Below are positions 13,144 through 24,369 of a DNA stretch of 64,000 nt, one piece after another. How positions within the stretch are numbered: the first letter of the stretch is position 1; each line of letters opens with the position of its first letter. This DNA is from Aphelocoma coerulescens (Eukaryota; Chordata; Aves; Passeriformes; Corvidae): contig NC_091015.1 in the NCBI RefSeq assembly GCF_041296385.1, positions 91,434,004 to 91,498,003 on the forward strand, in the 5' to 3' direction. Both the position numbers and the translations under genes were made by a program. The notes under the pieces were generated by a model. That model made no database searches. It worked only from the letters and a program-made list of their open reading frames with translations, and was not told the origin of the DNA.

Positions 13144-13199
13144 GACCAGCGGTGTGTGGCGTGATCTGTGATGATTACAGGTCTGCAGTGCTCCACTGT

Positions 13200-16190
13200 T
13201 TTTTCCAGTCAGTTCACAGAGACATCTTTTGTTTTGCAGTATATTTCAAGTTGTGTTATTAACATGCTTAACCAATTTCGTGCCTATCCCTGTAGAAAAT
13301 ACATTTCCCGAAGGGCTTCCCATACACCCTTTTGTGTACGTGCAGCCACGCTTCTTCAGCTGGCATTTGTGCCTTTGAGTGGCATTACCTTACTTGTGTG
13401 GAGAAGAGCATATGGAAGGGCTAAATTCTGGTGTGCAATAGCACTTTCTTCTTGTTAGACCTAGAAGCAAGCAGGCCCAGAATGGGGCAAGTTGTGTGTA
13501 GTTATTAAATAAGGAAAGGTTGCTGTGCAGGGGGCTTTCCTTTAACAACACTGCCACAGAAATCTTCCTCTACCTCATTCCTTTTCTTTTTAAGAACAAA
13601 GGGTGAGATGTGATTTACAGCCCACATCCATGTTCTGAAAAGGGAGAATTTCCTGATGACATGTCTGCCTATGGAAGAACTCTGATTCAGCTGTTAGAAA
13701 CACAGCTATGGCTCAGGTGCTCTCATATGGCATGTAGCAAACATTTCTTTTTAAGTCTATTTAGTTACAGTTTGCAACCAGCGAAAGGTGGACAGAAAAT
13801 CTCATTCTGTTTCATTTTGGGGTCATCAATATCTCATACTAAGATTTAGCTGTGAGCTTCTCAGGCACAATTTTTTAACCTGAATAACCTCAGCCAGCAT
13901 TTTATAGCACTTTTGCATTGGTCTAGGAAATTCTTATGTCAAACTGTTCCCAAATGCTTGCCAAGCACAGTAAAAAAACCCCAAACATGTTCTGCTTGAC
14001 AAGTATTTACCTAAATCTCCCTCTTCAAACTTTATGGTTATGTTACTGTATGTAATATCTTTAGGGAAGTTAGGGGAAAAAATATTACAAGCATTCTCTC
14101 CGTTTCTTATCATCTGTTAAGTCTGTAACTGAATTTTCCTTTCCATCCTCAAACCACAAAAAATCTACATGGAAATTGCTGAACAAAAGCTGCAGTGGTG
14201 AGAAACGAGACAAGTGACAGGAAGAGTTCTGTTTCACAGTGCAGATGAGCCACAGTCCTGTGACTGGGAAACACTGTCATGGAAAGGACTGTTTGAGAGT
14301 TTTTATGATTTTCAGGATCATGGGACTCTCAAAATATGTTTAGTTTAACAAATCATGTGGTGCAAAAGAATGGATGCTTACAGAAAATGAGTTGGTCTGC
14401 TCCTGAAATGTTCCTATTTTTGTTGGAAAACAAATGTTGCAAAAAGTGAGAGTTTGCTCACTTGAAACCAAATTAGAGCACACAGGGAAAACAAGATTTA
14501 CTTCAAAAGCTCTTTCCACATCTGAATTGAAACTTGACCCTGAATTAAAAGCTGCCCTGGGATGTTGCAGCACTTGTTGCAGTTACTTTTCTTTAAAGAA
14601 AAGCCAGTTTGTTTTTTAATTAAAAAAAAAAAATGTTATGTGCTCACATTCTTTGGATAACACTTGCACAGCCCTGAATTGTGCTTCATCATATGTTTTT
14701 CTTCCATATTTAGATTACAGGCTACCCAGGAAACTTCAAGTATTTCAGGGATTTTATTTGTTCCCAAAAAGAAAGTTTAAATGTATTTGAAAAATGTAAT
14801 TAAATAGTATATTTAATGCTGCATAAACATTTCTAGCATAGCATCTTGAAATACTAACTGAAGAAGATGCTTTGTATTTTTTCTTTGCTCTCAAAATGAA
14901 AGCCTTAGGGAAAGAAACCTGCCTTTTTAAAAAAGCAACTCAGCCAAACAACTCCCCTATATGTTCTTTCCCTGTCAAAGAAACAAAAGAAGAGGATGTA
15001 AATATGTGAAGAAATCTGAAAATTAATTTGGAGAAGTTTGCATTCCTGTTTTAAAAATCAGTGGCAAAAGGAAGGAATTTTTCTCTCCTTTTCTGGAATC
15101 AAAACTACTCTTTGGTAAGCAGGAACCTTTTTTAATACCTTTATATTCTTGAGAAAACAGTTTACTTTGAGATCACTGTACATTTTAGATTATGTAATGG
15201 AGGGGCGTTTATATACGTATACCTATCTATCTATATCTATATATAAATGTAATTCCTAAATTAACCACCAGCTTTCATTTTCTTCTCCTGTCTTTTGCTC
15301 CTTGACAGTAAGAAGATGAACTGCTATAAAAATTAGAAATTTACAAATAAATTTTAATATCCAAAGTGCATTAATGTTTCAAGCACAGGTTTTATTCTTC
15401 TTTGATAGGGAAGGTGGACTGGGTAGCCCATTTCCACTAATTTCTTATACTTCTGTGCATAGACAAATGTTATCTGCTCCTGGAATGCAGGTGAAGGCTT
15501 TCAGTCATTCATTTCCATCTTCTCTGTCTGTTGCTTTTCTAAGGCTAGAAGTTAGGAAAGAAGGCTAAAGAACATCCTTACATAGTCTATGGCAAACTAT
15601 CCTCCTTCTTCTAAATTTCTGTTTTTCCTGAGTCTTGACAGCATATCAATGTGAATCATGTGCTTGCATGTAGAAAGAACAGTATTTGTGGATGAGCGCT
15701 GGTCATGAATTCATTTGGGATTTTGACATAAAATTGTAACTAGTCATGTATCTAAGAGTGCTGATGCCCTAATATGACAATTAATTATACAATAGAATGA
15801 AATCATAGAACCATCACTGATTATTTCCCTTACTGGCATTTAATCAAAGAAATGAGACTATACCAACACACAGATACGGATGTAAATTAGCCTAGTTCCT
15901 TTCACTGAATACACATTTTTGGGCTGTGCTTCTGCTTGTAATTTCCAGCACATGTCCTGTGGATGCAAAACACTTAGCGTTAATCAATCAGTTATTAGTT
16001 AGCCTGCTAGTTAGTCAGACCTTTGCAGGCCTCACTAGCAAACAAACATTTGCAGCCAGTGGTCTGTCAGTCAGCACAATCTATCCAAGCAGTGAATTAT
16101 CTGTAAAAAAATGCACTATATGGAGCAGCAATATTTGAAAGAATCTGATGTCTGTTGTTATTTGCCATATGCCGTGTATCTGACCCAGTT
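13200..16190. other. Unique DNA, no gene recognised
   Basis: A 96-codon open frame (13168-13458) and a 79-codon frame (13610-13849) show no recognisable domain. A short CTAT/TATA microsatellite is at 15211-15246. Nothing else is seen. Confidence 0.5.
15211..15246. repeat. Short (TATC)n/(TA)n microsatellite
   Basis: About 36 bases of alternating tatc and ta units. Imperfect and short. Confidence 0.75.
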
Positions 16191-16200
16191 TTGAAGAGTA

Positions 16201-16361
16201 TGTTGGGTAACTTAAAGCGACGCAAGTTCTGTCGCCACTCCATGCAGGCAGAGCTGGCACTGGCAGAGTCTGGGTCTGCTGTCCCGTGCTCTCTCCTTCA
16301 GCTACAGGAATAAACTGCTTTTGATCTGACTGCCTGTCAGGTTCCAGTTATTTCTGCAACA
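16201..16361 (+). mobile_element. Short LTR remnant with polyadenylation signal
   Basis: The segment begins TGTTGGGTAA, becomes GC-rich, carries AATAAA at 16309-16314 and ends TTTCTGCAACA 47 bases later, the layout of the R-U5 end of an ERV LTR. At 161 bp it is much shorter than a normal LTR, and the flanks (gagta / gaccc) do not match, so most of U3 is probably lost. A gaccc repeat just upstream (16177-16181) matches the right flank but would require an unusual 5' end. Confidence 0.5.
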
Positions 16362-17796
16362 GACCCTTATACTTAGGAACCAAGAGCATCTGTTCTAAAT
16401 ACTACTTGCCTGAGCATAGGCTGATGGTAAGTCAAGCGTAGCTTCCAAGGACTGGGTAACATCTCTTTACTCAGGCCATTGATGTGAGAAGGGGGTAATA
16501 TTGCAAAAAGGGTATGGAAATTTGGAAAAAAATAAACCCCCTTTCTTTCCAGATGGCTTCAGAGATTAAAGGGGCTGAGTATGTCTGGATTAATTTCTGA
16601 TTAGAACCAGTTCAACACTCTAAGTCTGGTCACCCATGTTCAATAATAATTTTCATGAGCAAAGATTCACAAATAGCACAGTTTCCAATCCAAAACAGTA
16701 AGTCTGGCTGAGTTTTGTAAGACCTTTCACAATCCGAAATCACTAATAATACACTTTATTGAAACAGCAGGGCAACAGGTTCAGAATTGCTAGTGATAAA
16801 TTTACTAATTAGTGAGTGTTAATATGTGCCACTACAGAAAGTACAGTAACAAAGATGTATTAGTACTATATATATACATATACACAATCTGTCAACTGAT
16901 CTCAAGTAAACAGGTATGTTTCCCCTTTTTCTCTTCTTTTTTTCCTCTAAAACTCCCTTTCATTTTTACTATAACTTTTGGCCCTTCCCAAAGCAGTGGA
17001 ATAATTGCGTGTCTCATAGGTGGGGCCTTGGTAACTGTTGTCATATATGTGAAGTATGTTCTCTTACTCTTCATTTCCACTCTTACGAGTAAGAAAGTTA
17101 ATAAAGAAATGGGGATCAGAAGGGTCTCTGTTACTTTTGGTCAGAATTTACAGTTGATTCAAAAGATAAAGACGTTTTTCCACCTCCACCTATTTTGGTG
17201 GCAGTAAACACTGTCTGACCCCAGAGGGTCCTTGAGCTTATCCTGATCTCCTTAACGGACCAGATTTGCAGCAAGGCTTAGTATGCATGGTAAAGGGGGA
17301 CTGCGACTGATGGCTTCTGTCCCTTGCTGAAAGAACATCAGGCCATGAGGCCTCTGCTTCATTGCAAGCATTATTCAGTCATTAGGTCCTCTTTGGGTCA
17401 GGTGCAGGATAAGTGAGGGGCCCTGTTCATGTTTTTCTCAAGCAGCCTCATCAATTCTTCTCTGACTTAAACCTCAGATTTAAGGCTCTGAGTGTAACAA
17501 GTCTGACAATTTGCCACAGATAAATACCTGATGTTGATCATGCACCTGTACTGATGCAAATGTGCACAAGAGAGCAAAGAAGGCATTAAGCCTGTGCTCT
17601 TTTTCTTCATTCTGTTTAATGTCTTTTCAAGAAATTGATCCTGCACTGGGAAAAGAACATCTAGAAAATTTTCCATGTGTGATGTGCTGGAGTTCTTAGT
17701 GAAGATCAAATTTCTGTATCCTATTAACATAATTAATAAGCAAGCAATAATAAATATTTTGCATTTTAACAGACATTTTGTCAAATAGGATAAATG
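16362..17796. other. Unique DNA, no gene recognised
   Basis: A 131-codon frame (16812-17207) contains one hydrophobic stretch (about residues 64-90) that would suit a membrane helix. T-rich DNA often encodes such stretches by chance, and I see no homology. Confidence 0.45.
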
Positions 17797-17802
17797 ACCC
17801 AA

Positions 17803-18205
17803 TGCTGTAACCACTGGACTCTGCCTAGCAGGCTGCTGCTCCCTGAGAGCTCAGCGAGGGTTTCCCAGGGCCATGCCATCAGTCGCATCCCAGAGTCCAT
17901 TTGGGACAGCCCTGCGATCTGGCTCCAGCAGCCAGCAGCGTTACAATGCAGTGGTGGTAAAGAAGGTAGAGAAGGGTCTCTCATGAGGGTTTGAGATGGC
18001 TTTAATCACATCTTGTCCCCCCAAATGTTCAGAGGCAGAGAGACAGCTTGGTCCGGGTAAGGGGTGGTTTTGTCAGGGGCCCAGGGGTGGTCCCTGGACA
18101 GGGTTGGGGTACAGGAGCAAATAGAGAGAAACAGAGGGAGCAGCCAGGGCTAGGGCAAGGAACAGGGAGAGCATCACAGAATCAGGGGGTTAACAGGCTA
18201 CCACA
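17803..18205 (-). mobile_element. Solo ERV LTR (403 bp), antisense
   Basis: On the minus strand the block starts TGTGGTAGCCTGTTAACC and ends GTGGTTACAGCA, with an ATTAAA polyadenylation signal (complement of 18001-18006) about 200 bases from the end. It is clearly GC-richer than its surroundings. The flanks are acccaa (17797-17802) and aaccaa (18206-18211), a 6-bp duplication with one later mismatch, which fits an ERVK/alpharetrovirus-like integrase. No internal region is present. The open frames on both strands at about 17790-17990 are inside it and are not genes. Confidence 0.72.
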
Positions 18206-18211
18206 AACCAA

Positions 18212-20700
18212 TACCTAGTTGCTGTTAAAATTGCAGCTGTCTCAGTAATTGTTGTGACAAGACAGTTTTGCTCTTTGTACTCTGGTTAAGGGAGAGTACT
18301 GCTCTCTCTTGGCATGGAGCATTTTATTATGTAAATATTGCAGTGCTCCTAGTCCCTACTAAATTTCACTTCAGACTTGCTGAAGGTCTGCTGGCCTATA
18401 TCATAGCATCATTAAAGCTTCTAAGCATTATTAACATATCAGCTACTTGCTTTTGGGAGGGGAAGATATTGTGCTGAAGATTTAAGTTTTTTCTTTCCAT
18501 GTCAGAGCTAGCAGAATCCACAGGAGAGAAAGACTTTAAATGTATCATCTGTTCCTCTTATAATGATGCTTTATCTCTTTCAAATGAGGAAAATGTTTAA
18601 TGCAAATGGCTGTCTTCATGGAACATACTATTATAGGGCACTCTTGGGATTTCCTCAGACACCTGTATACTATAACTGGGTGCCTCAGGTGATATTAACT
18701 TTTTGACTAAAGTACTGAAATTTTCTCCTGAAGAACAAAAGGTACATGAAAAATATGTTTCAGCATATTTTTTATATTTCAGTGGGGGAAGAGGTTGTTT
18801 AATTTGTCAAGTTCATCCATGTATCCAAAATTTTTTGGATTGATTTTTGGGTTTGTATTTTGCATTTTCTTCTTTCTAGTTTTTTCTTTTTGTGATTCTG
18901 CCTAAAAAACCTGTCTCTGAGTTTCCTACAACTTAAATAACTGACGGCTGTGAATAAACATTCCCCTAACAAAGAAGTAATGAAATAACCTCTAATCTTG
19001 GCTACAGTGACAGAGGCAAAATATATAAAAATGTTATTTATTTCTACTTCCAGATATTTTACCATTTTTTCCCTAGGACTTCATTAAGGTACTCCACAGT
19101 TATAGACACAGTATATCCTGAAGACACACAGCAAACATGTCTCATGCAAAGTGGTAATTATGGTGCATCATAAATAAATTTGATTGCAATAGTAGGATCT
19201 TCTACCTGCACTTGGTATTTGGGGCCCCTTTCAACTTTCTGTTTCTCACATTTGTCAAACTAATTCCAGTGGGTCTATCAAAAAATGGGACCTATACTGT
19301 GAGTTACACCAATATCCAGATAGTAAGCAGTTCTAGCTCTCCTTGTTATGAAATCTGTTCAGTAGCTTCCTCTTTGCTGTAGGAGTGTCAAGAAAAAGAA
19401 GGGTTTTTTCTCTTAATTATGCTCTCATTCAGGAAGGAACTGTACGGTTTTTATCTGTAGAATGCATACGCTTATCTTAATACTTTATGTGGTTACTCCA
19501 ACATCAGGTATTAAGCAGCTTTAGATCCTAATGCAAACATACTTTCAGATGTATGTTAGAAGTTAGACTGTCAGAAATTAGACTGTTTTCCTGTGGCCAA
19601 GAAAAGAATCAACCAGCTTTATGAGGGTAAGGCAGAAATGTGAACCTATTTAATTATCCTAATGTGACTCGGTCATTTTCACTAAAAAAAAATTAAAAAG
19701 CAATCAATTCAAATTCATATTGACTGAAAATTCACGTTGACTGAAAATTTTGTTCTGGAATGCTTTTGCACAGAAAATTGAAATTTGGTAATATAAAGGC
19801 TTTATTTAAGGAAAATAATTTTTGAAAAGTCAAAATAGTTAAATAGTATCTTGAGTGAAAATGCATAAAATAAAACATATCATTGATTGATCAAATTAAT
19901 TCATGAAAGCTATGAGCACTCAGATGACTTCTGTGCTTGGGTCCTCATGCCTTCTTAAGAATATATGATTTAAATATGAGGGACAGTTAAGAACACTGGG
20001 TTCTTGAAGTCCACACCATGACTGAAAAATGGAGTTAAAACAAAAGAGTTGAACTTCTCTGTTATCTCTTTCAGGTCCACACTCTTGTTACAGCACAAAA
20101 ATTTCTCTTTAGTGAATATCACTTTGAAACAAAAAGCAAAGCAAAATGAAACTGCTCCAGCCTTATTTGGCTTAAGCTCTCCCACTAATAAATAGAAAAA
20201 AGCAGTGTAAGAGATAAAGCAAATATGACCAGAAAATGGTCCAATGGAAGAGCTCTCCACTTTTGGTATGTGACAATCTTCACTAGCTTATTTTTTCAGA
20301 TGGACTGTGAATTTAAAAATATTTCTAAACAAACTAAAGAGTGAGTTTAGAAGCCTAGCTACAATAACTTAGGATAGGGAGAGGAATAATAGATAATTCC
20401 ATAATTAAGCAAAAGTAAACAGATAAAAATCTGGGCTGTAAAGGTGCCCAGGCACTTACATTTAAACATTCTGTGAACTTGGAAGCATAAAATTACATTA
20501 GTTGTTTTTTAGTCTTTTAGAAAGAAATTTGAAAATTTATGGGTCGGGGGAAAAAAATAAAAAAACCCAACATACACACACATGCAAAAAGAACCCCCAA
20601 GCCCCCCAAAACACAATCCAAACTTTTAATGTTTTTAAGATTTACTAAAATTACCTTTTTAAATCCATAAACTAAACATACTTTGTTGTATTTGTTTCCC
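18212..20700. other. AT-rich DNA, nothing recognised
   Basis: No gene or transposon seen. Two copies of ttgactgaaaatt lie 17 bases apart at 19720-19749. Frames up to 96 codons (19970-20260, minus) have no recognisable features. Confidence 0.5.
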
Positions 20701-20704
20701 TCAT

Positions 20705-20992
20705 TATGGCTGCAAAGATGATCAAGAGTGCTGGAACACTGAATCTGGTTTTAAACTGAAAGAGGGTAGATTTAGATTAGACTTCTGAAAGAATTTTTTT
20801 ACAATGAGAGTGATAAAGCAGTGGAACAGGTTGTATGCATCACCTCTGTAAGTGTTCAAGGTCAGATTGGACAGGGCTTTGAGCAACCTGATCTTAGAGA
20901 AGACAACCCTAACCATGACAGGGAAGTTGGACTAGATGATCTTTAAAGGTCCTTTCCAATTCAAGCCATTCTACAATACTATCATTTTATGA
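20705..20992 (+). mobile_element. CR1 LINE 3' end fragment
   Basis: Sense-strand CR1 3' region. It contains the 'ttttaaactgaaagagggtagattta' segment common to CR1 3' ends, followed by 'ggacagggctttgagcaacctgatct' and 'gttggactagatgatcttt'. It ends in degenerate octamers near 20968-20992. Heavily 5'-truncated and without coding potential. Confidence 0.9.
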
Positions 20993-21390
20993 CATTATTT
21001 TTTTTTCAGTGAAGCTTGAGAACAAGAGACAGAGAAATTCCAACAATAAATGCAAACTTTCTTACCTTCCTTGTAAACATTCCAGCTATTATAAATAAAA
21101 AAATGGATTCCCTAAAATGCACAGTGATGATTACCAGAAGACACAGGATTTGTTGTTTTCAAATTTTTGTTTGCTTGGTTGAGGTTTTTTAAAGGAACTT
21201 CCATTTAGCCTCTTGTACCTTCCATTTTTGCATGCACAGGCTTCTATAGAATTGTGTTATCCTTCAGTCTAAGTAAATACATGTTTTCTGGGTTTCTGAG
21301 AAAGAAAAGCAAATTAAGAGTGAGTGGCTGGTGTCTGAAGTAGCTGCATGTCACTCAGACTAAAATAAATAAACTAGAACTGTGGTTCAG
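20993..21390. other. AT-rich spacer, nothing recognised
   Basis: About 400 bases between a CR1 tail and an LTR. No features seen. Confidence 0.5.
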
Positions 21391-21394
21391 ATTT

Positions 21395-22196
21395 TGTATT
21401 GGGTTTATATTGAAAGGTTTCAGTGCAGGATAGGGGTGTGCAGGTTTTTGTCAGAAGAGACTGGGAGCTGATCCCTTGCCAAAACCAGCCAATTCCAGCT
21501 GGTTCCAAAACAGACCCACCACTGGCCAAAATCTGAGCTCATCAGCCACTCCAGTGTAACTTCTGTGATAACATTTTTAAGAAAGGATAAAAAATGCTAC
21601 AAAGTGACTGTGACAGAGAGAGGAATAAGGAAAATGAAACAGCCCCGCAGACACCAAGGTGAAAGAAGGTAGAGGGAGATGAAGTGCTCCAGGCACCTGA
21701 GCAGAGATTTCCCTACAACTCCTAAAGAAGCCATGGTGGAGGAAAGGTGTTTCCCAGAAGTTCACAGAGAGACCATATAGAAGAAAATACCATACTGCAT
21801 CCAGTGGTGAGACCATGCTGGAGCAGGTGGATGTGCCCTGAAGGAAGCTGCAGCCCATGGAGATCCCGTGCAGGAGCAAACTTCTGGAAGGAACTGCAAT
21901 GGAGCAGAGCTTTTCTGACAGCTTTTCTGGGAGGATCTGTGGCCTGTGGGGGACCAGTGCTGCAGCAAGACATTCTTGGAGGACTGCACCACATGGAAAG
22001 GACTCTATTTTTAATTAGAAATAAATTAATCTTCCCCAAGTCCCACATGTTTTGCCCACGACAAATGAATGATTTCTCTGTCCTTATCTTAAGATATGAC
22101 CTTTTTCATTTATTTTCTTTCAGTTTTCTGCTGAGGAAGGAGGTGAGGGTGCAGCTTGATGGACATCTGGGAGACAGCCAAGGTTAACTGATCACA
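21395..22196 (+). mobile_element. ERVL-type LTR (about 800 bp), internally shortened
   Basis: Begins TGTATTGGG and ends GGTTAACTGATCACA. It carries the same landmarks in the same order as the full copy at 58668-59772: the 'ccagctggttccaaaacagac' block, 'ctgacc/actggccaaaatctgag', repeated 'tggagcag' modules (about 21813-21975), 'tccttatctta', and the terminal 'ctgctgaggaaggaggtgag' stretch. About 300 bp shorter than that copy, mostly in the repeated modules. Flanks gattt and ggtct agree at only three of five bases, so the target duplication is eroded or the ends are slightly off. The 146-codon frame at 21747-22187 and the antisense frames at 21577-22048 are inside it. Confidence 0.75.
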
Positions 22197-23764
22197 GGTC
22201 TATACAGAAGAAGAAAAGTGAACTAAAATGTACTAAAATGTATGTTGGGCTTGTATTTTTCATTTGCTTTGTTCATGTTAGCACTTCTTTCTGAAGATCT
22301 AGTTGTGCTGTAAATGGGTAATATTGTATATAGACAGTCTTACATGACTCTTTTAATGTTTATTTTAGTATTAGTTTGTTTCATTCACACATCCTTACTG
22401 TTTCCATTAAAACTTCATAAATTACTTTCATTAATCACGTATTTGTAAGCTTCAATAATGCAGTATGCATGACAGAAGAAGCCCCTTCTTAAGAGATGAA
22501 AAATTAATCAATCTCTTGATCACTGGATTGGAATATTGCAAATTCTTTGACAGATTCTGTTCTGGGTTTCAGTCTTTCTCATTTTTCTTTCAGTATTCTC
22601 CATTCTCAGCCAGACATAATGTGTTTCATAATTATTATTATTTCCATCTTGTCTAAGGCATTGAAACATCAGTTCTACAGCAGTTCACTCCCAAAACAGT
22701 CTATTCTCTGATGAAGAATTGGTTCTGTTGCCTCATATCCACCTCCTGTGTTTCATTCCACATCTCCTCCACAATTCTAGCTTGATACCTTCTGCCTCTC
22801 CTGACTTTTTTTCCTCTTATAATATTCCCCCCTCACTTCTGGAGGGACCAGAAGGACTCCCCTTTCCTCAAGTCTGTACACTGCAGGGGAGCAGGGGAAG
22901 CATCTCCTCAGAATGGAGGTGAATTGATAGATCAGGGGAGCTGCTGGACTTGTCACAGTCCCCATTCTTCAGTTCATAAGGCCTGCCCAAGGCTACTAAG
23001 ATGAAGTTTATTCTGATTGCCAAAAAGCCTAATCAGAGGCCTCCATCTCGAGATGCAGTAAATTGGGACAGAAAGTTAACCTAAGAAGTTACCTTTCTCC
23101 TTCTCTTCCTATTAACAATTTATTCTCAGTTTCAACAGAAATGCAGATTCTCTTTTCAAAGTTTGTTCTCATTAATAGAAGGTAACTTGTATTAGACATA
23201 AGCAAAAACAGCACTGTTTTTCTAGGCGGTAAATCCTTTTGGGAATGTTTTATCCTAAGAGCATAGTGTTTAAAGCAAATACTAGTTGCCTATTAGGATG
23301 CAAAATCACAGCAAGTAAATACAACTTTGGCTTTAATATTTGGTGCTGGCTGCACCACTCTTAAAAATCTGTTTAAATACTCAGTCACGTTACATGAGAA
23401 GTGATCACTCAGTCAGACAAGGAAATGCTGTCTGCTAAACTACGGGACTGCCAGCTGTTTTTTCTCAATGCTTTTCACTCTTGACTAGTGCCCACCACAA
23501 TTGAAAAGATTGTAGAAGAGTAAAGGCATAGGCCAATTCTTCTGCAGCCATTTCTGATCCGGCTTACGTCCTGCCTTTTGCTATCAAAAGCTAGAAGGTG
23601 CAAATGTGTTATCTTAAGGTCAGATTTTGGGGAAATGTATTTGAAATTTAATAGCAGTCATGAGGTTGATATACTGAAAAGGGACTTTGGGATGCTCGGA
23701 AGCAATAATAAAGGGCAGGTAAATTACAAAAGCTAACTATTAAAAGTGTTCATGAGGAAATGTA
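22197..23764. other. Unique DNA, no gene recognised
   Basis: No exon or transposon identified. A pyrimidine-rich stretch spans about 22730-22830. Open frames are under 70 codons. Confidence 0.5.
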
Positions 23765-23770
23765 GTTGGA

Positions 23771-24363
23771 TGTTGGAACCCTGAGTTCTGAAAATTTCAG
23801 CCTTTCAGGGCTAACATGAAGTGATCCTCAGAAATACACTGTGTTCAACCTGAAACCTTGGGAAAGGCTCCCTAAATTGTGTGATAACACTGAGGTTGTT
23901 GCTGTGTAATTAAAACTTATATCACTGGGTGAAATACGTAGAGATGTAGAAAATTAGGTTGAGGGGATATAGGTTACAATAAGGAGGAATTTGGGTGTGG
24001 GTCTTCTTCTTCCTTTCTCCTTTCTCCTTCTTCTTCACAAATGTAGGGGTTATGCCATTGGGTCAAAAGTCCCGCATTGCGGGACATGAAAAGTTGGTAA
24101 TTGGATTATAAATAAAAACAAGTTACTTGGTATTTCATAATTGGTTAATTTAGACTTTTTAAAGCCTTGGAAGTTAGAACTCAAGGCCATTTTCCATCCT
24201 GTTACCTTGGAGGCACATCCCGTGCACCTGTATTACTGATGAGATATAATAAACAACTAAGTCCGAACAAGAATTCTCAGTCTCCTGCATTTTAATTCAA
24301 ACTCTGAGTAAAAAGACTCATGGAACAGCAAAAAGAGAAAAACAAAAACCAGGAAAACTAATA
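23771..24363 (+). mobile_element. Young solo ERV LTR, copy 1 (593 bp)
   Basis: Starts TGTTGGAACCC and ends GGAAAACTAATA. It is flanked by the perfect 6-bp duplication gttgga (23765-23770 and 24364-24369), typical of ERVK/alpharetrovirus-like integration. Promoter layout is readable: a 17-base palindrome (24069-24085), a TATA box tataaata (24107-24114) and AATAAA (24248-24253), giving U3 of about 365 bp, R of roughly 120 bp and U5 of about 110 bp. A second copy at 30359-30951 has the same length and differs at about 10 positions (roughly 98% identical by eye). The 3' terminus is TA rather than the usual CA in both copies. Confidence 0.9.
24069..24085. promoter_or_regulatory. Perfect 17-base palindrome upstream of LTR TATA box
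   Basis: gtcccgc-att-gcgggac: two perfect 7-base arms around a 3-base centre, 21 bases upstream of the TATA box. It is unchanged in the other LTR copy (30657-30673). Could be a dimeric factor site or an RNA hairpin if transcribed. Confidence 0.6.
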
Positions 24364-24369
24364 GTTGGA

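Noticed and set aside
13109..13290. MHC class II-type X-Y promoter (X-box, CRE-like X2, CCAAT)
   Set aside because: The order and spacing of the X-box, CRE and the CCAAT near 13270 do not fit the S-X-Y module on either strand.
16812..17207. 131-codon frame with a hydrophobic helix as a possible membrane protein exon
   Set aside because: T-rich DNA readily encodes such stretches. No family resemblance, convincing splice sites or neighbouring exons were seen.
21577..22187. Frames of 146, 108 and 100 codons on both strands
   Set aside because: They are contained in the LTR at 21395-22196.
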